From the NCBI GenBank assembly GCA_030065915.1, contig JASJCQ010000002.1, positions 167,196 to 231,195 of the forward strand: DNA of 64,000 nt, written 5' to 3'. Both the position numbers and the translations under genes were made by a program. This document shows, piece by piece, positions 27,969-35,979 of this stretch (within the stretch, counting starts at the first letter, position 1; each line of letters starts with the position of its first letter). The stretch is from Woeseiaceae bacterium. Its GTDB lineage: Bacteria > Pseudomonadota > Gammaproteobacteria > Steroidobacterales > Woeseiaceae. The notes below the pieces were generated by a model. The model was not told where the DNA came from and did no database searches. It was given only the letters and a program-made list of their open reading frames with translations.

Positions 27969-28462
27969 TGGATGGCAATATCGTCAGTGCCTTTATCGGC
28001 ATTGGCAGCAATCTCGGGTACCCGTCTCGACAGGTCGAGGCCGCCATAGACAGGCTGTCGGAGCTACGAGGGTCTCGACTGCTCGCGCGTTCGTCTTTGT
28101 ATCGTTCGACGCCTTTCGGCGGGGTTGAACAACCCGACTTCATCAACGCGGCCGTGCATCTCGAGACGACACTATCACCCCACGATCTGCTCGACGGATT
28201 GCAGCACGTCGAGCGAGCGCACGGACGGGAGCGTGACGGCCAGCGCTGGGGGCCGAGGGTCCTGGACCTCGACCTGCTCGTGTACGGGGACAGCCGGATC
28301 TCGGAGCCGGGCCTCGAGGTGCCTCACCCGGGCATCGCGGAGCGGAATTTTGTATTGTTACCGCTCAGTGAAATCGCGCCGGACCTCGATATCCCCGGCC
28401 TGGGGCCACTGTCTTCGATTGAGGTCAATTACCGCGAACCGCAGATAGAGCGGATCGCCTGA
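27968..28462 (+). CDS. folK: 6-hydroxymethyl-7,8-dihydropterin pyrophosphokinase
   Basis: 164-residue HPPK of folate synthesis. FIGIGSNLG at residues 9-17, RSSLYRSTPFGGVEQPDFIN and RERDGQRWGPRVLDLDLLVY contain the pterin- and ATP-binding residues and the paired aspartates of the D-L-D metal site; VPHPGIAERNFVLLPLSEIA is the usual C-terminal part. The ATG at 27968 overlaps the last base of the pcnB stop; a TTG three bases earlier is also possible. pcnB-folK is the standard gammaproteobacterial order. Confidence 0.95.
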   Translation: MDGNIVSAFIGIGSNLGYPSRQVEAAIDRLSELRGSRLLARSSLYRSTPFGGVEQPDFINAAVHLETTLSPHDLLDGLQHVERAHGRERDGQRWGPRVLDLDLLVYGDSRISEPGLEVPHPGIAERNFVLLPLSEIAPDLDIPGLGPLSSIEVNYREPQIERIA

Positions 28463-28469
28463 GGATTTC

Positions 28470-29144
28470 ATGGTGTCTGTTCAGCCGATCAGCAGTAACA
28501 AGACGTCGAGGTACATCGTTGTCGAGGGTCCCATCGGGGTCGGCAAGACGGCGCTGGCCAGGCGTCTCGCCGAGACGCTATCCGCCGACCTCGTGCTGGA
28601 AGAAGACAAGGAGAATCCTTTTCTCGAGCGCTTCTACGTCGAGGGCAAATCGGCCGCCTTGCCGGCGCAGATGTTCTTCCTGTTTTCACGTGCACGACAG
28701 ATCGAAGCGTTGCGCCAGCCCGACCTCTTCGCAAGCGTAAGAGTTGCAGACTATCTCTATGCGAAAGACCGCCTGTTCGCGGAGCTGAATCTCGACAGCG
28801 ATGAGTTGATGCTCTACGAACAGATCGCTCAGAAGCTGGCCGTCGAGCCGCCGATACCCGACCTTGTCATTTACCTGCAGGCATCGGTCGATACGCTGCT
28901 GGAGCGCATCGCCGGCCGCGGTCGCGACTTCGAACGAGGTCTGAATCGCCGCTATCTCGAACGCCTTGCCGACGCGTATGCGCGGTATTTTCATGCCTAC
29001 GACGAAGGTCCGCTACTGATCGTCAATGCGACGCAGATCGATCCGGTCAACAATACGGCGGACTTCGAGCGGCTGTTCGAGCAGATCGAAAAGACAACCG
29101 GCGGTCGTCACTTCTTCAACCCGGTCTCCGCTGCATTCGCCTGA
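28470..29144 (+). CDS. Deoxynucleoside kinase family protein
   Basis: 224-residue dNK-family kinase (deoxyadenosine/deoxyguanosine kinase type). Walker A is VVEGPIGVGKTALARRLAET (about 17-36). EEDKENPFLERFYVEGK and RVADYLYAKDRLFAELNL are the substrate-binding segments (family E-x-x-x-x-N-P-F and D-Y-x-F-x-K-D-x-x-F), and ERIAGRGRDFERGL is the lid with its arginines. It sits between folK and panC, where many relatives have panB. The spacing of seven bases from folK suggests co-transcription. Exact nucleoside preference cannot be read from sequence. Confidence 0.88.
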   Translation: MVSVQPISSNKTSRYIVVEGPIGVGKTALARRLAETLSADLVLEEDKENPFLERFYVEGKSAALPAQMFFLFSRARQIEALRQPDLFASVRVADYLYAKDRLFAELNLDSDELMLYEQIAQKLAVEPPIPDLVIYLQASVDTLLERIAGRGRDFERGLNRRYLERLADAYARYFHAYDEGPLLIVNATQIDPVNNTADFERLFEQIEKTTGGRHFFNPVSAAFA

Positions 29145-29237
29145 TCCCGATACTCGAACCAGATTTCGCGAAGACGATCACAATTCCGGACCCAAAAAAC
29201 CAAGACACTTGAACGCCGGCGTCACCAAGGACACTGA

Positions 29238-30086
29238 ATGGACGTTATTGAAGAAAAAGATGAGCTGCATGAACTGATCGAGGACTGGCTACACCACAGC
29301 GATCACGTGGCGCTGGTACCGACTATGGGCAACCTGCATGCCGGTCACCTGAGTCTCGTCGAGCTGGCGCGCGAGAACGCCGAGCGAGTCATTGTGTCCA
29401 TTTTTGTCAATCCGACGCAGTTTGATCGTGTCGAGGATTTCGACGCGTATCCCCGCAGCCTCGAGAAAGACTGTCTCAGGCTCAGAAAACTGAATGTGGA
29501 TGCCGTCTTCGCGCCGCAACTCGATGGTATCTATCCGTTCGGTCTCGACGATGCCGCAAGGGTCGTAGTGCCCAGCCTTAAGGACGACTTCTGTGGCGCG
29601 CGCCACCCGGGCTATTTCGACGGCGTTACGGGTCTTGTCGCGCGGCTGTTCGCGCTCGTACAACCGGATGTGGCCGTCTTCGGCCAGAAGGACTTCCAGG
29701 AGCAGCTGATTGTTCGGCGTATGACGGAGGACCTGAACTTCCCGACGCGTATCATTACTGCTCCGACTATTCGTGAAGACGACGGTCTGGCCATGAGTTC
29801 GCGGAACCAGTTCCTGAGCGATGAGGAGCGAGCGGCCGCGCCAGAGCTTTACGCCATGCTGTCGGATATCGCAAGTGAGGTTCAGGACGGCCAGCAAGAC
29901 TATGCCGCGCTCGAGGAAGACGGTCGATCGCGCCTGAGCGAGGCTGGTTTCGATGTCGACTACGTCGCGATCCGGCGTGCGGAAAACATGCAGGTGCCGG
30001 ACAGGGACTGCGACGAGATCGTCGTTCTCGCGGCCGCGATGATGGGAAAGACGCGGTTGCTCGATAACGTTGTCGTGACGATATAG
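29238..30086 (+). CDS. panC: Pantothenate synthetase
   Basis: 282-residue ligase joining pantoate and beta-alanine, the last step of pantothenate synthesis. PTMGNLHAGHLSLVELAREN carries the H-x-G-H nucleotide motif; SIFVNPTQFDRVEDFDAYPR binds pantoate; FGQKDFQEQLIVRRMTEDLN and the KMSKS-like MSSRNQFL complete the family. The start MDVIEEKDEL lies 93 bases after the kinase gene. Neither panB nor panD is in the window, so these steps are encoded elsewhere or by other enzymes. Confidence 0.95.
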   Translation: MDVIEEKDELHELIEDWLHHSDHVALVPTMGNLHAGHLSLVELARENAERVIVSIFVNPTQFDRVEDFDAYPRSLEKDCLRLRKLNVDAVFAPQLDGIYPFGLDDAARVVVPSLKDDFCGARHPGYFDGVTGLVARLFALVQPDVAVFGQKDFQEQLIVRRMTEDLNFPTRIITAPTIREDDGLAMSSRNQFLSDEERAAAPELYAMLSDIASEVQDGQQDYAALEEDGRSRLSEAGFDVDYVAIRRAENMQVPDRDCDEIVVLAAAMMGKTRLLDNVVVTI

Positions 30087-30102
30087 GGACAGCCGACAGT
30101 CG

Positions 30103-31107
30103 CTAGCTGGAAATCGTGTTGCGGCCCGCTCGCTTCGCGCGGTACAGGGCCGCGTCGGCATCCTGAATCAGGGAGTCGAGGCCGCCGTTCTCATAGATCT
30201 CCGCGATACCCATTGAGATTCGTACCGGGATCTGGATCAGGGAATCGCTGCCGTCCGCTGTTGTGCCACTGACCGTTAAACGAACCCGCTCGGCAACCTC
30301 GGTTGCGTCCGCAAGCCCGACTCGTGGCAGCAGCACGGCGAACTCGTCACCGCCATAGCGTACGATGATGTCGGAGGGGCGAAATTTCTGTTCCAGGACG
30401 GCGGCAACCGCCTTCAATGCCCGGTCGCCGGCGATGTGCCCGAACTTGTCGTTGAACGTCTTGAAATTGTCGACGTCGATCATGATCAATGAGACCGTCT
30501 CGCCTTCCTGCAGGCAGCGGCTGATCTCGGTCGGAAACACCGCCTGCATCGAGTGACGATTGCCCAACCCGGTCAGAGCGTCCTGTGTTGCCTGCTGCTC
30601 GACCTTGCGCAACTCGCCGTAGCTGTCTGCAATGACGCGGTTGTGGCTGCGGATGCGTTCGGACATGACAACCAGCAGGTTCTTGGCGAACTCATGCGAC
30701 GCGTGGACCATCTCCCAGAGCAGGGTCTGGTGAATGACCAGCAGGTGAGTCGATTCTCTGGCGATAACGAATGCGGACGGATCACGGCTTTCGATGATCG
30801 ACATCTCGCCGACACAGGCGCCGGCTTCCATGGTCGTTAGCGGCGTCGCCGACGGTGATCCGACATGCACATTGAGTGCGCCGGCCAGAACGATATAGAC
30901 ATGCTCGTTCGGAGTGCCGGGCGACAGCAACAGTTCGCCGGCTGCAAGGTCTCGCCGGTCACAGGCCTGCAACAGGTCGGCGACATCGTCGGGTTCTACC
31001 CCGGTAAAGAGCTCGAGTCCCTCCAGCAGCGAGCGCTTGTAGTCCGAATTGATCGATATAACCTGAACCACTGCCACCTCGTAAGGTCTTGACGAGGGCC
31101 TCCCCAA
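30103..31107 (-). CDS. Diguanylate cyclase with N-terminal cyclic-nucleotide-binding domain
   Basis: 334-residue soluble protein. Residues about 30-145 form a CAP/CNMP-like domain (AGELLLSPGTPNEHVYIVLA; GACVGEMSIIESRDPSAFV). A helical linker leads to a GGDEF domain with DALTGLGNRH, DVDNFKTFNDKFGHIAGDRA and RYGGDEFAVLLP. RPSD five residues before GGDEF is a standard inhibitory I-site, so activity and product feedback are expected. Its ligand may be a nucleotide, or the domain may only be structural. The start is uncertain: TTG at 31107, or GTG at 31077 or 31071. Confidence 0.92.
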   Translation of the reverse strand: MGRPSSRPYEVAVVQVISINSDYKRSLLEGLELFTGVEPDDVADLLQACDRRDLAAGELLLSPGTPNEHVYIVLAGALNVHVGSPSATPLTTMEAGACVGEMSIIESRDPSAFVIARESTHLLVIHQTLLWEMVHASHEFAKNLLVVMSERIRSHNRVIADSYGELRKVEQQATQDALTGLGNRHSMQAVFPTEISRCLQEGETVSLIMIDVDNFKTFNDKFGHIAGDRALKAVAAVLEQKFRPSDIIVRYGGDEFAVLLPRVGLADATEVAERVRLTVSGTTADGSDSLIQIPVRISMGIAEIYENGGLDSLIQDADAALYRAKRAGRNTISS

Positions 31108-31385
31108 GGGCCTCGGCCGTCAAATTGCAGGGAGTTTGGCGAATTTGTGTGACAAATAATAACGACTGGGACACAGAATTCCGGTTCAGGAACTATCTAT
31201 TGCCTGGCTCGAAGGCGCGTCCTACAGGATCTCGAGCTTCCAAACCGGCGACGCTTGTCGGCATAAACTTATGTTTTTGCTAGAAAAACTTAATCCTGAC
31301 GCGTGCGGCCGGGCGCACATTTGTCGTTTCTGCGCGTCCAAGATCCGGTACCGGAAACGGGCAGCGACAAGTCGCGAAAACGGCA

Positions 31386-32432
31386 CTAGTTGTCGTGCTG
31401 TTTTTTCGCCCAGTTCGCGTGTTCACTGACCAGCGGTGAGGGACTCGTAGCGAGTCCGTCGATTGCTTGCATGACGTCGGGAGAAGGCTCGGCGTTGCCG
31501 AGTGCGACCGCGATGTTTCGCTGGAAGCGTTCATGGCCGATACGTCGAATTGCACTGCCTTGCGTTCGTTCAAGGAAGGTCTCTTCGTCCCATCGGGAAA
31601 GCTCGGTCAGCTCCACGTCGTCGAGCCCGTGTCTTGGCGCGAAGTCCGTCTCGCCCGTCGGCTTGGCGAACTTGTTCCAGGGACAGAAAAGCTGGCAGTC
31701 GTCGCAGCCATAGATCCGATTCCCGATCGGCTTGCGAAGCTCCTCGGGGATCGCTGAGCCGTGTTCGATTGTCAGATACGAGATACAACGCCTGGCATCG
31801 AGCTGGAAGGGCGCGACGATCGCGTCAGTCGGACAAACGTCGATGCAGGCTCGGCAACTGCCGCAGTGTTCGGTCGCGGGTTCGTCTACAGGCAGCGGCA
31901 GGTCCGTATACAGCTCACCCAGAAAGAACCAGCTGCCGTCATTGCTATTGATCAGGTTCGTGTGTTTTCCAATCCAGCCCAGCCCGGCTTTCTCCGCAAT
32001 CGGCTTCTCGAGCACGGGTGCGCTGTCAACAAATGCACGGTAGCCGAAAGGCCCGGTCGACGCCTCGATCTTGTTCGCCAGTTTCTGCAGTCGGGACCGA
32101 AGCACCTTGTGGTAGTCGCGGCCCAGCGCGTAGCGAGAGACGTAGGCGAGCGTCGGGTGATCCAGCTTATCGATCGCTTCCCGCTGTGGTGCGGCGAGGT
32201 AGTCCATTCGAACCGAGATGATCCGAATCGTGTCGGGAACGAGCTCGGCCGGCTCATAACGCTTGCTGCCGTGCTTCTGCATGTAATCCATCTCGCCGTG
32301 ATAGCGGCGTTCGAGCCAGGCGTTCAGCCGCTCCCCGGCAGCGGTCAGGTCGGTGTCGCTGACACCCATATCCTGGAAACCAAGCTCGGCTGCCCAGGCC
32401 TCGATGTCCCGCTTGAGCTTGATTAAATCCAA
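31386..32432 (-). CDS. queG: Epoxyqueuosine reductase
   Basis: 348-residue cobalamin- and Fe-S-dependent enzyme making queuosine in tRNA. The N-terminal part has YHGEMDYMQKH and PDTIRIISVRMDYLA; the ferredoxin motifs are HCGSCRACIDVCPTDAI and CDDCQLFCPWN, with eight cysteines for two 4Fe-4S clusters. DARRCISYLTIEHGSAIPEE is a QueG hallmark. Somewhat shorter than E. coli QueG (379). It diverges from nnrD, the usual arrangement. The 278 bp between its stop and the cyclase gene holds nothing recognisable. Confidence 0.95.
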   Translation of the reverse strand: MDLIKLKRDIEAWAAELGFQDMGVSDTDLTAAGERLNAWLERRYHGEMDYMQKHGSKRYEPAELVPDTIRIISVRMDYLAAPQREAIDKLDHPTLAYVSRYALGRDYHKVLRSRLQKLANKIEASTGPFGYRAFVDSAPVLEKPIAEKAGLGWIGKHTNLINSNDGSWFFLGELYTDLPLPVDEPATEHCGSCRACIDVCPTDAIVAPFQLDARRCISYLTIEHGSAIPEELRKPIGNRIYGCDDCQLFCPWNKFAKPTGETDFAPRHGLDDVELTELSRWDEETFLERTQGSAIRRIGHERFQRNIAVALGNAEPSPDVMQAIDGLATSPSPLVSEHANWAKKQHDN

Positions 32433-32484
32433 TAGCTGTATTCCCTGAGTCTGTTCCTCGCCGAGTCACAGTATAATCAAGGCG

Positions 32485-33963
32485 ATGTCTTACGTAGCCA
32501 GTCAGTTGTATTCAGTCGACGCCGTTCGCGGCCTGGATCGATGTGCCATCGAGACGCACGGGATTCCCGGGTATGACTTGATGCGACGCGCGGGCGGCGG
32601 ATTGTTCGAGTCCGTCTTCGAGCGCATGCCGGACGCACGGCACTGGGTCATCGTTTGTGGGGGCGGTAACAACGCCGGCGACGGATACGTCGTCGCGGCG
32701 CTCGCGCTCAAGAGCGATCGATTGCACTCGGTCATCGCATTGTCGGATCCGGACAAGCTCGGCGGCGACGCAAGAAAGGCCTTCGACGATTACGTCGATG
32801 CCGGCGGTTCTGTCGACGCCTGGAAAGGCCAGTTGCCGGGCGACGGCGACCTCGTCATCGACGCGATCCTTGGCAGCGGACTGGATCGGGACGTTGCCGG
32901 CGACTACGCGGACGCCATACATGCAATCAACCACTCCGGCCTGCCCGTCGCGTCCGTGGACATCCCGAGCGGGCTCAATGGGGATACGGGGCGCATCATG
33001 GGTGTAGCCGTCAGTGCTGACATGACACGCAGTTTCGTCGGATGGAAAGCCGGCATGTTCATCGAGGACGGCCCCGACGCCTGTGGTCAGCTCGACCTGG
33101 ACACGATCGGCGTACCGGAGGCCTGTTACCAAGGCGCCGATGCGGTGATGCAGACCATCCCGCACGATGTGCTGGATGACGTTCTCCCGCCTCGCGGGAG
33201 AACGACGCACAAAGGCGACTTCGGACACGTCCTCGTCGTCGGTGGCGGTCCGGGTATGCCGGGTGCCGTGCGTCTCTGCGGCGAAGCGGCACTCCGAACA
33301 GGGAGCGGCCGCGTCAGCGTCGCGACGCATCCGTCGCACGCCTCATCCATCGCGATCGGCCGACCCGAGTTGATGTGCCATGCAGTCTCGGGTCCGGACG
33401 AACTCAAAGCCCTGCTCGAGAAGGTAGAGGTCGTGGCGTTTGGTCCGGGGCTCGGGCAAAGCGACTGGTCGGTCGCCGTCCACGAGGTCGTCGCGAGCAG
33501 TCGCTTACCGGCGGTCTGGGACGCAGATGCCCTGAATCTGCTGGCGCAGCACCAGGACCCGTCGGATCACCGAATCATCACGCCGCACCCCGGAGAGGCA
33601 GCGCGCCTGCTCGGCGCGTCCACGACCGATGTACAGAGTGATCGCGTTGCGGCCGCGCAGCAGCTGCAGATTCGCTACGGCGGCGTAGCCGTCCTTAAGG
33701 GCGCGGGAACGCTGGTCAACGACGGGCACGGTCCGCCCTGGCTGTGCACCGCCGGCAATCCTGGCATGGCAGCGCCCGGTATGGGCGATGCGCTGACCGG
33801 GATCATTGCGTCGCTCCTGGGGCAGGGGCTGGAACCGACGCTCGCAGCAACGGCGGGCGTTCAGACGCACGCCGCGGCCGGCGACCTGGCCAGCCTCGAT
33901 GGCGAGCGGGGCCTGATGGCTTCGGATTTGATCGACAACCTGCGGTTTGTTGTCAATCCGTGA
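32485..33963 (+). CDS. nnrD: Bifunctional NAD(P)H-hydrate epimerase / ADP-dependent dehydratase
   Basis: 492-residue NAD(P)H repair fusion (YjeF). The N-terminal epimerase domain (about 1-210) has VCGGGNNAGDGYVVAALALK and DAILGSGLDRDVAGDYADAI, then VDIPSGLNGDTG. The C-terminal ADP-dependent dehydratase (about 230-490) has TTHKGDFGHVLVVGGGPGMP, AFGPGLGQSDW, ITPHPGEAARLLG and AGNPGMAAPGMGDALTGIIA. Both are complete. Its TGA overlaps the GTG start of tsaE, and the queG promoter region lies on the other side. Confidence 0.96.
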   Translation: MSYVASQLYSVDAVRGLDRCAIETHGIPGYDLMRRAGGGLFESVFERMPDARHWVIVCGGGNNAGDGYVVAALALKSDRLHSVIALSDPDKLGGDARKAFDDYVDAGGSVDAWKGQLPGDGDLVIDAILGSGLDRDVAGDYADAIHAINHSGLPVASVDIPSGLNGDTGRIMGVAVSADMTRSFVGWKAGMFIEDGPDACGQLDLDTIGVPEACYQGADAVMQTIPHDVLDDVLPPRGRTTHKGDFGHVLVVGGGPGMPGAVRLCGEAALRTGSGRVSVATHPSHASSIAIGRPELMCHAVSGPDELKALLEKVEVVAFGPGLGQSDWSVAVHEVVASSRLPAVWDADALNLLAQHQDPSDHRIITPHPGEAARLLGASTTDVQSDRVAAAQQLQIRYGGVAVLKGAGTLVNDGHGPPWLCTAGNPGMAAPGMGDALTGIIASLLGQGLEPTLAATAGVQTHAAAGDLASLDGERGLMASDLIDNLRFVVNP

Positions 33964-34427
33964 AGATCGGGCTATCCGACGCAGCTGCTACGGAAGCGTT
34001 GGCAGAGGACGTGGCAGCGAGCCTGCCTGCAGACGTTGGTGGATGGACCGTATTGCTAACGGGGGAACTTGGCGCGGGGAAGTCGACGTTCGCGCGAGCA
34101 TTGATTCGAGCGCTCGGTCACGATGGCGCTGTGCCGAGCCCGACGTACACGCTCGTGGAGCCCTATTCGCTGGATCGAGGCCAGGTCTACCACGTCGACC
34201 TGTATCGCATCGCCGCCGAGGAGGAGCTTCATTTCCTGGGATGGAGCGATCTCGACGATGGCTGCCGGCTGATCGAATGGGCCGAGAGAGCCCCCGGTTT
34301 GTCCGCCACTGCCGACCTCAAGCTGACGCTGCGGTATGACGGAGAGGGCCGCGAGGCTGAGATTGCCGGTTTGAGCGCGAGGGGGGCTGATGTTGTGGCT
34401 AGCCTGCCGATCAACCCCAACACTTAG
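33960..34427 (+). CDS. tsaE: tRNA threonylcarbamoyladenosine ATPase TsaE
   Basis: 155-residue P-loop protein of the t6A37 tRNA-modification complex (TsaBDE). Walker A is LLTGELGAGKSTFARALIRA; VPSPTYTLVEPY and YHVDLYRIAAEEELHFLGW follow, with the LIEWAERAP segment also typical. Starting at the GTG at 33960, overlapping the nnrD stop by four bases, gives the family length; the same frame extends upstream within nnrD but has no support. Confidence 0.95.
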   Translation: MKIGLSDAAATEALAEDVAASLPADVGGWTVLLTGELGAGKSTFARALIRALGHDGAVPSPTYTLVEPYSLDRGQVYHVDLYRIAAEEELHFLGWSDLDDGCRLIEWAERAPGLSATADLKLTLRYDGEGREAEIAGLSARGADVVASLPINPNT

Positions 34428-34478
34428 TTATCCAGTTTAAGTAATTCCGTTATGTGTCTAATTTTGAACCAAAAACTC

Positions 34479-34506
34479 TTGGAATTACCGGTTTTTCTCG
34501 TATACT
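34479..34506 (+). promoter_or_regulatory. Sigma-70 promoter for amiC-mutL-miaA-hfq cluster
   Basis: TTGGAA at 34479-34484 and TATACT at 34501-34506 are 16 bases apart, 40 bases before the amiC ATG and inside the AT-richer 120-base gap after tsaE. It would start the amiC transcript independently of nnrD-tsaE. Confidence 0.55.
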
Positions 34507-34546
34507 GGCGCGACATAATACGGATCGACACGCCGTGCCTGGGGAT

Positions 34547-35863
34547 ATGCGTCGAGGAAATCTACTCTTACTGATCGGCCTGCTGCTGTCTGCGATGACG
34601 GCAAACGCAGGCACCACGGTCGAAAACATCCGAATCTGGGCGGAGAACGATAAGACCCGCGTCGTCCTCGATCTGAGCAGCCCGGTCCAGCACAACATAT
34701 TCACGCTCCGCGCGCCGGATCGGCTCGTCGTCGACCTGAAGTCCGGCCAGCTGTCCAAGAAGCTGCAGAAGATGCCCGACGGCGTAGGGTCGGTCCGATC
34801 GATCCGAAGCGCCCGGCAGCAAAACGGGAAGCTGCGTGTCGTCCTGGACCTGAATACGGCGATACGTTCGCGGAGCTTCACCGTGAAACCCAACAGCCAG
34901 TATGGCAATCGCCTCGTCATTGACCTGCATCGCGAAGGAGCGCCCACGGCAGTCAAGCGTGCGTCCGAACGCTATCGCAGCGGGCGTGACATCGTTGTGG
35001 CGATCGACCCGGGGCACGGCGGACGCGATCCGGGTGCACTGGGTCGGGGCAAGACTCGCGAGAAGGACATCGTGCTCGCGATCAGCAAACGACTGGCCGA
35101 CAAGATCAACAGGGAGCCCGGCATGCGCGCGGTCCTGATCCGTGACCGCGACGTCTACGTCGAGCACCGCAACCGCATGGGCATCGCGCGGAAGAACCGT
35201 GCCGATCTCTTCATCTCCGTGCATGCCGACGCGGTCAACGATCCGCGCGCGCGCGGCGCGTCGGTCTATGCCTTGTCTCTGAAAGGCGCAAGTGACGAGG
35301 CTGCCGCGCAGTTGGCCAAGCGCGAGAACGCGAGAATCGGGGACGTGAAGCTGCAGGACAAAGAGGCAGGGCTTGCGCAGGTTCTGTTTAGCCTGTCGCA
35401 GAATGCGGCACTCAGTGCGAGCCTCGATGTCGGCCAGGCGGTCATCGATGAGCTGGGCACCGTAACGAGAACGCATCGCAGTAAGGTCCAGCAAGCGGGA
35501 TTCCTCGTGCTGAAGTCGCCCGACATGCCGTCCATCCTGATCGAGACTGCCTTCATCTCGAACCCTGACGAGGAGCGGAAGCTGCGCAGCAGCGCGCATC
35601 AGGATCGGCTGTCGAACGCCATTCTCAATGGCGTCAGGAACTACTTCTATCGCAATCCGCCGCCCGACACGCAGATCGCGATGAAGCTCCGGCAAGGGCC
35701 GGTTCGCCAGGTTAAGCACCGAATCGCTCGTGGCGATACGCTGTCCGAGATTGCGGAGCGCTATAACGTCAGCCAGGCGACGATTCGCAGCGCGAACCGA
35801 CTTAATGGCGATCGCATCCGCGTCGGCCAGACACTGAAAATCCCCGTGGTCGCTGGCTCTTAA
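34547..35863 (+). CDS. amiC: N-acetylmuramoyl-L-alanine amidase with AMIN and LysM domains
   Basis: About 438 residues. A Sec signal (MRRGNLLLLIGLLLSAMTAN) is followed by an AMIN domain (about 22-125), the zinc amidase_3 domain starting VAIDPGHGGRDPGALG (zinc His, Glu later in ILIETAFISNPDEERKL), and a C-terminal LysM repeat KHRIARGDTLSEIAERYNVS. It splits septal peptidoglycan during division. AmiB-like with LysM is also a fair name: E. coli amiB holds this map position. ATG at 34547 is chosen; a GTG 12 bases earlier is possible. A long alternative frame upstream is ignored. Confidence 0.93.
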   Translation: MRRGNLLLLIGLLLSAMTANAGTTVENIRIWAENDKTRVVLDLSSPVQHNIFTLRAPDRLVVDLKSGQLSKKLQKMPDGVGSVRSIRSARQQNGKLRVVLDLNTAIRSRSFTVKPNSQYGNRLVIDLHREGAPTAVKRASERYRSGRDIVVAIDPGHGGRDPGALGRGKTREKDIVLAISKRLADKINREPGMRAVLIRDRDVYVEHRNRMGIARKNRADLFISVHADAVNDPRARGASVYALSLKGASDEAAAQLAKRENARIGDVKLQDKEAGLAQVLFSLSQNAALSASLDVGQAVIDELGTVTRTHRSKVQQAGFLVLKSPDMPSILIETAFISNPDEERKLRSSAHQDRLSNAILNGVRNYFYRNPPPDTQIAMKLRQGPVRQVKHRIARGDTLSEIAERYNVSQATIRSANRLNGDRIRVGQTLKIPVVAGS

Positions 35864-35944
35864 CGAAGATCGATGCAGGCCACTCGCGTCGCACGCGATT
35901 CGAACTTCCCTCATAAAACTGACTTTCGACCGGCAATCTGAAAA

Positions 35945-35974
35945 AATGCAGGGCTTTTCTCGCCGCCCTGCATT
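35945..35974. promoter_or_regulatory. Stem-loop just upstream of mutL start
   Basis: Perfect 10-base arms AATGCAGGGC (35945-35954) and GCCCTGCATT (35965-35974) with a ten-base loop, ending five bases before the mutL ATG. There is no Shine-Dalgarno in the usual window. On the minus strand the stem is followed by TTTTTTC, so it would be a terminator in that direction; on the plus strand no U run follows. Confidence 0.6.
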
Positions 35975-35979
35975 CGTTC

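Noticed and set aside
31108..31385. A small gene in the gap between the cyclase and queG (frame 31089-31283)
   Set aside because: 64 codons, no ribosome binding site, no hydrophobic or domain pattern, and it overlaps the cyclase start; nothing else is visible in this gap.
34568..35914. 448-codon open frame opposite amiC
   Set aside because: Antisense to a well-supported amidase; no domain seen.
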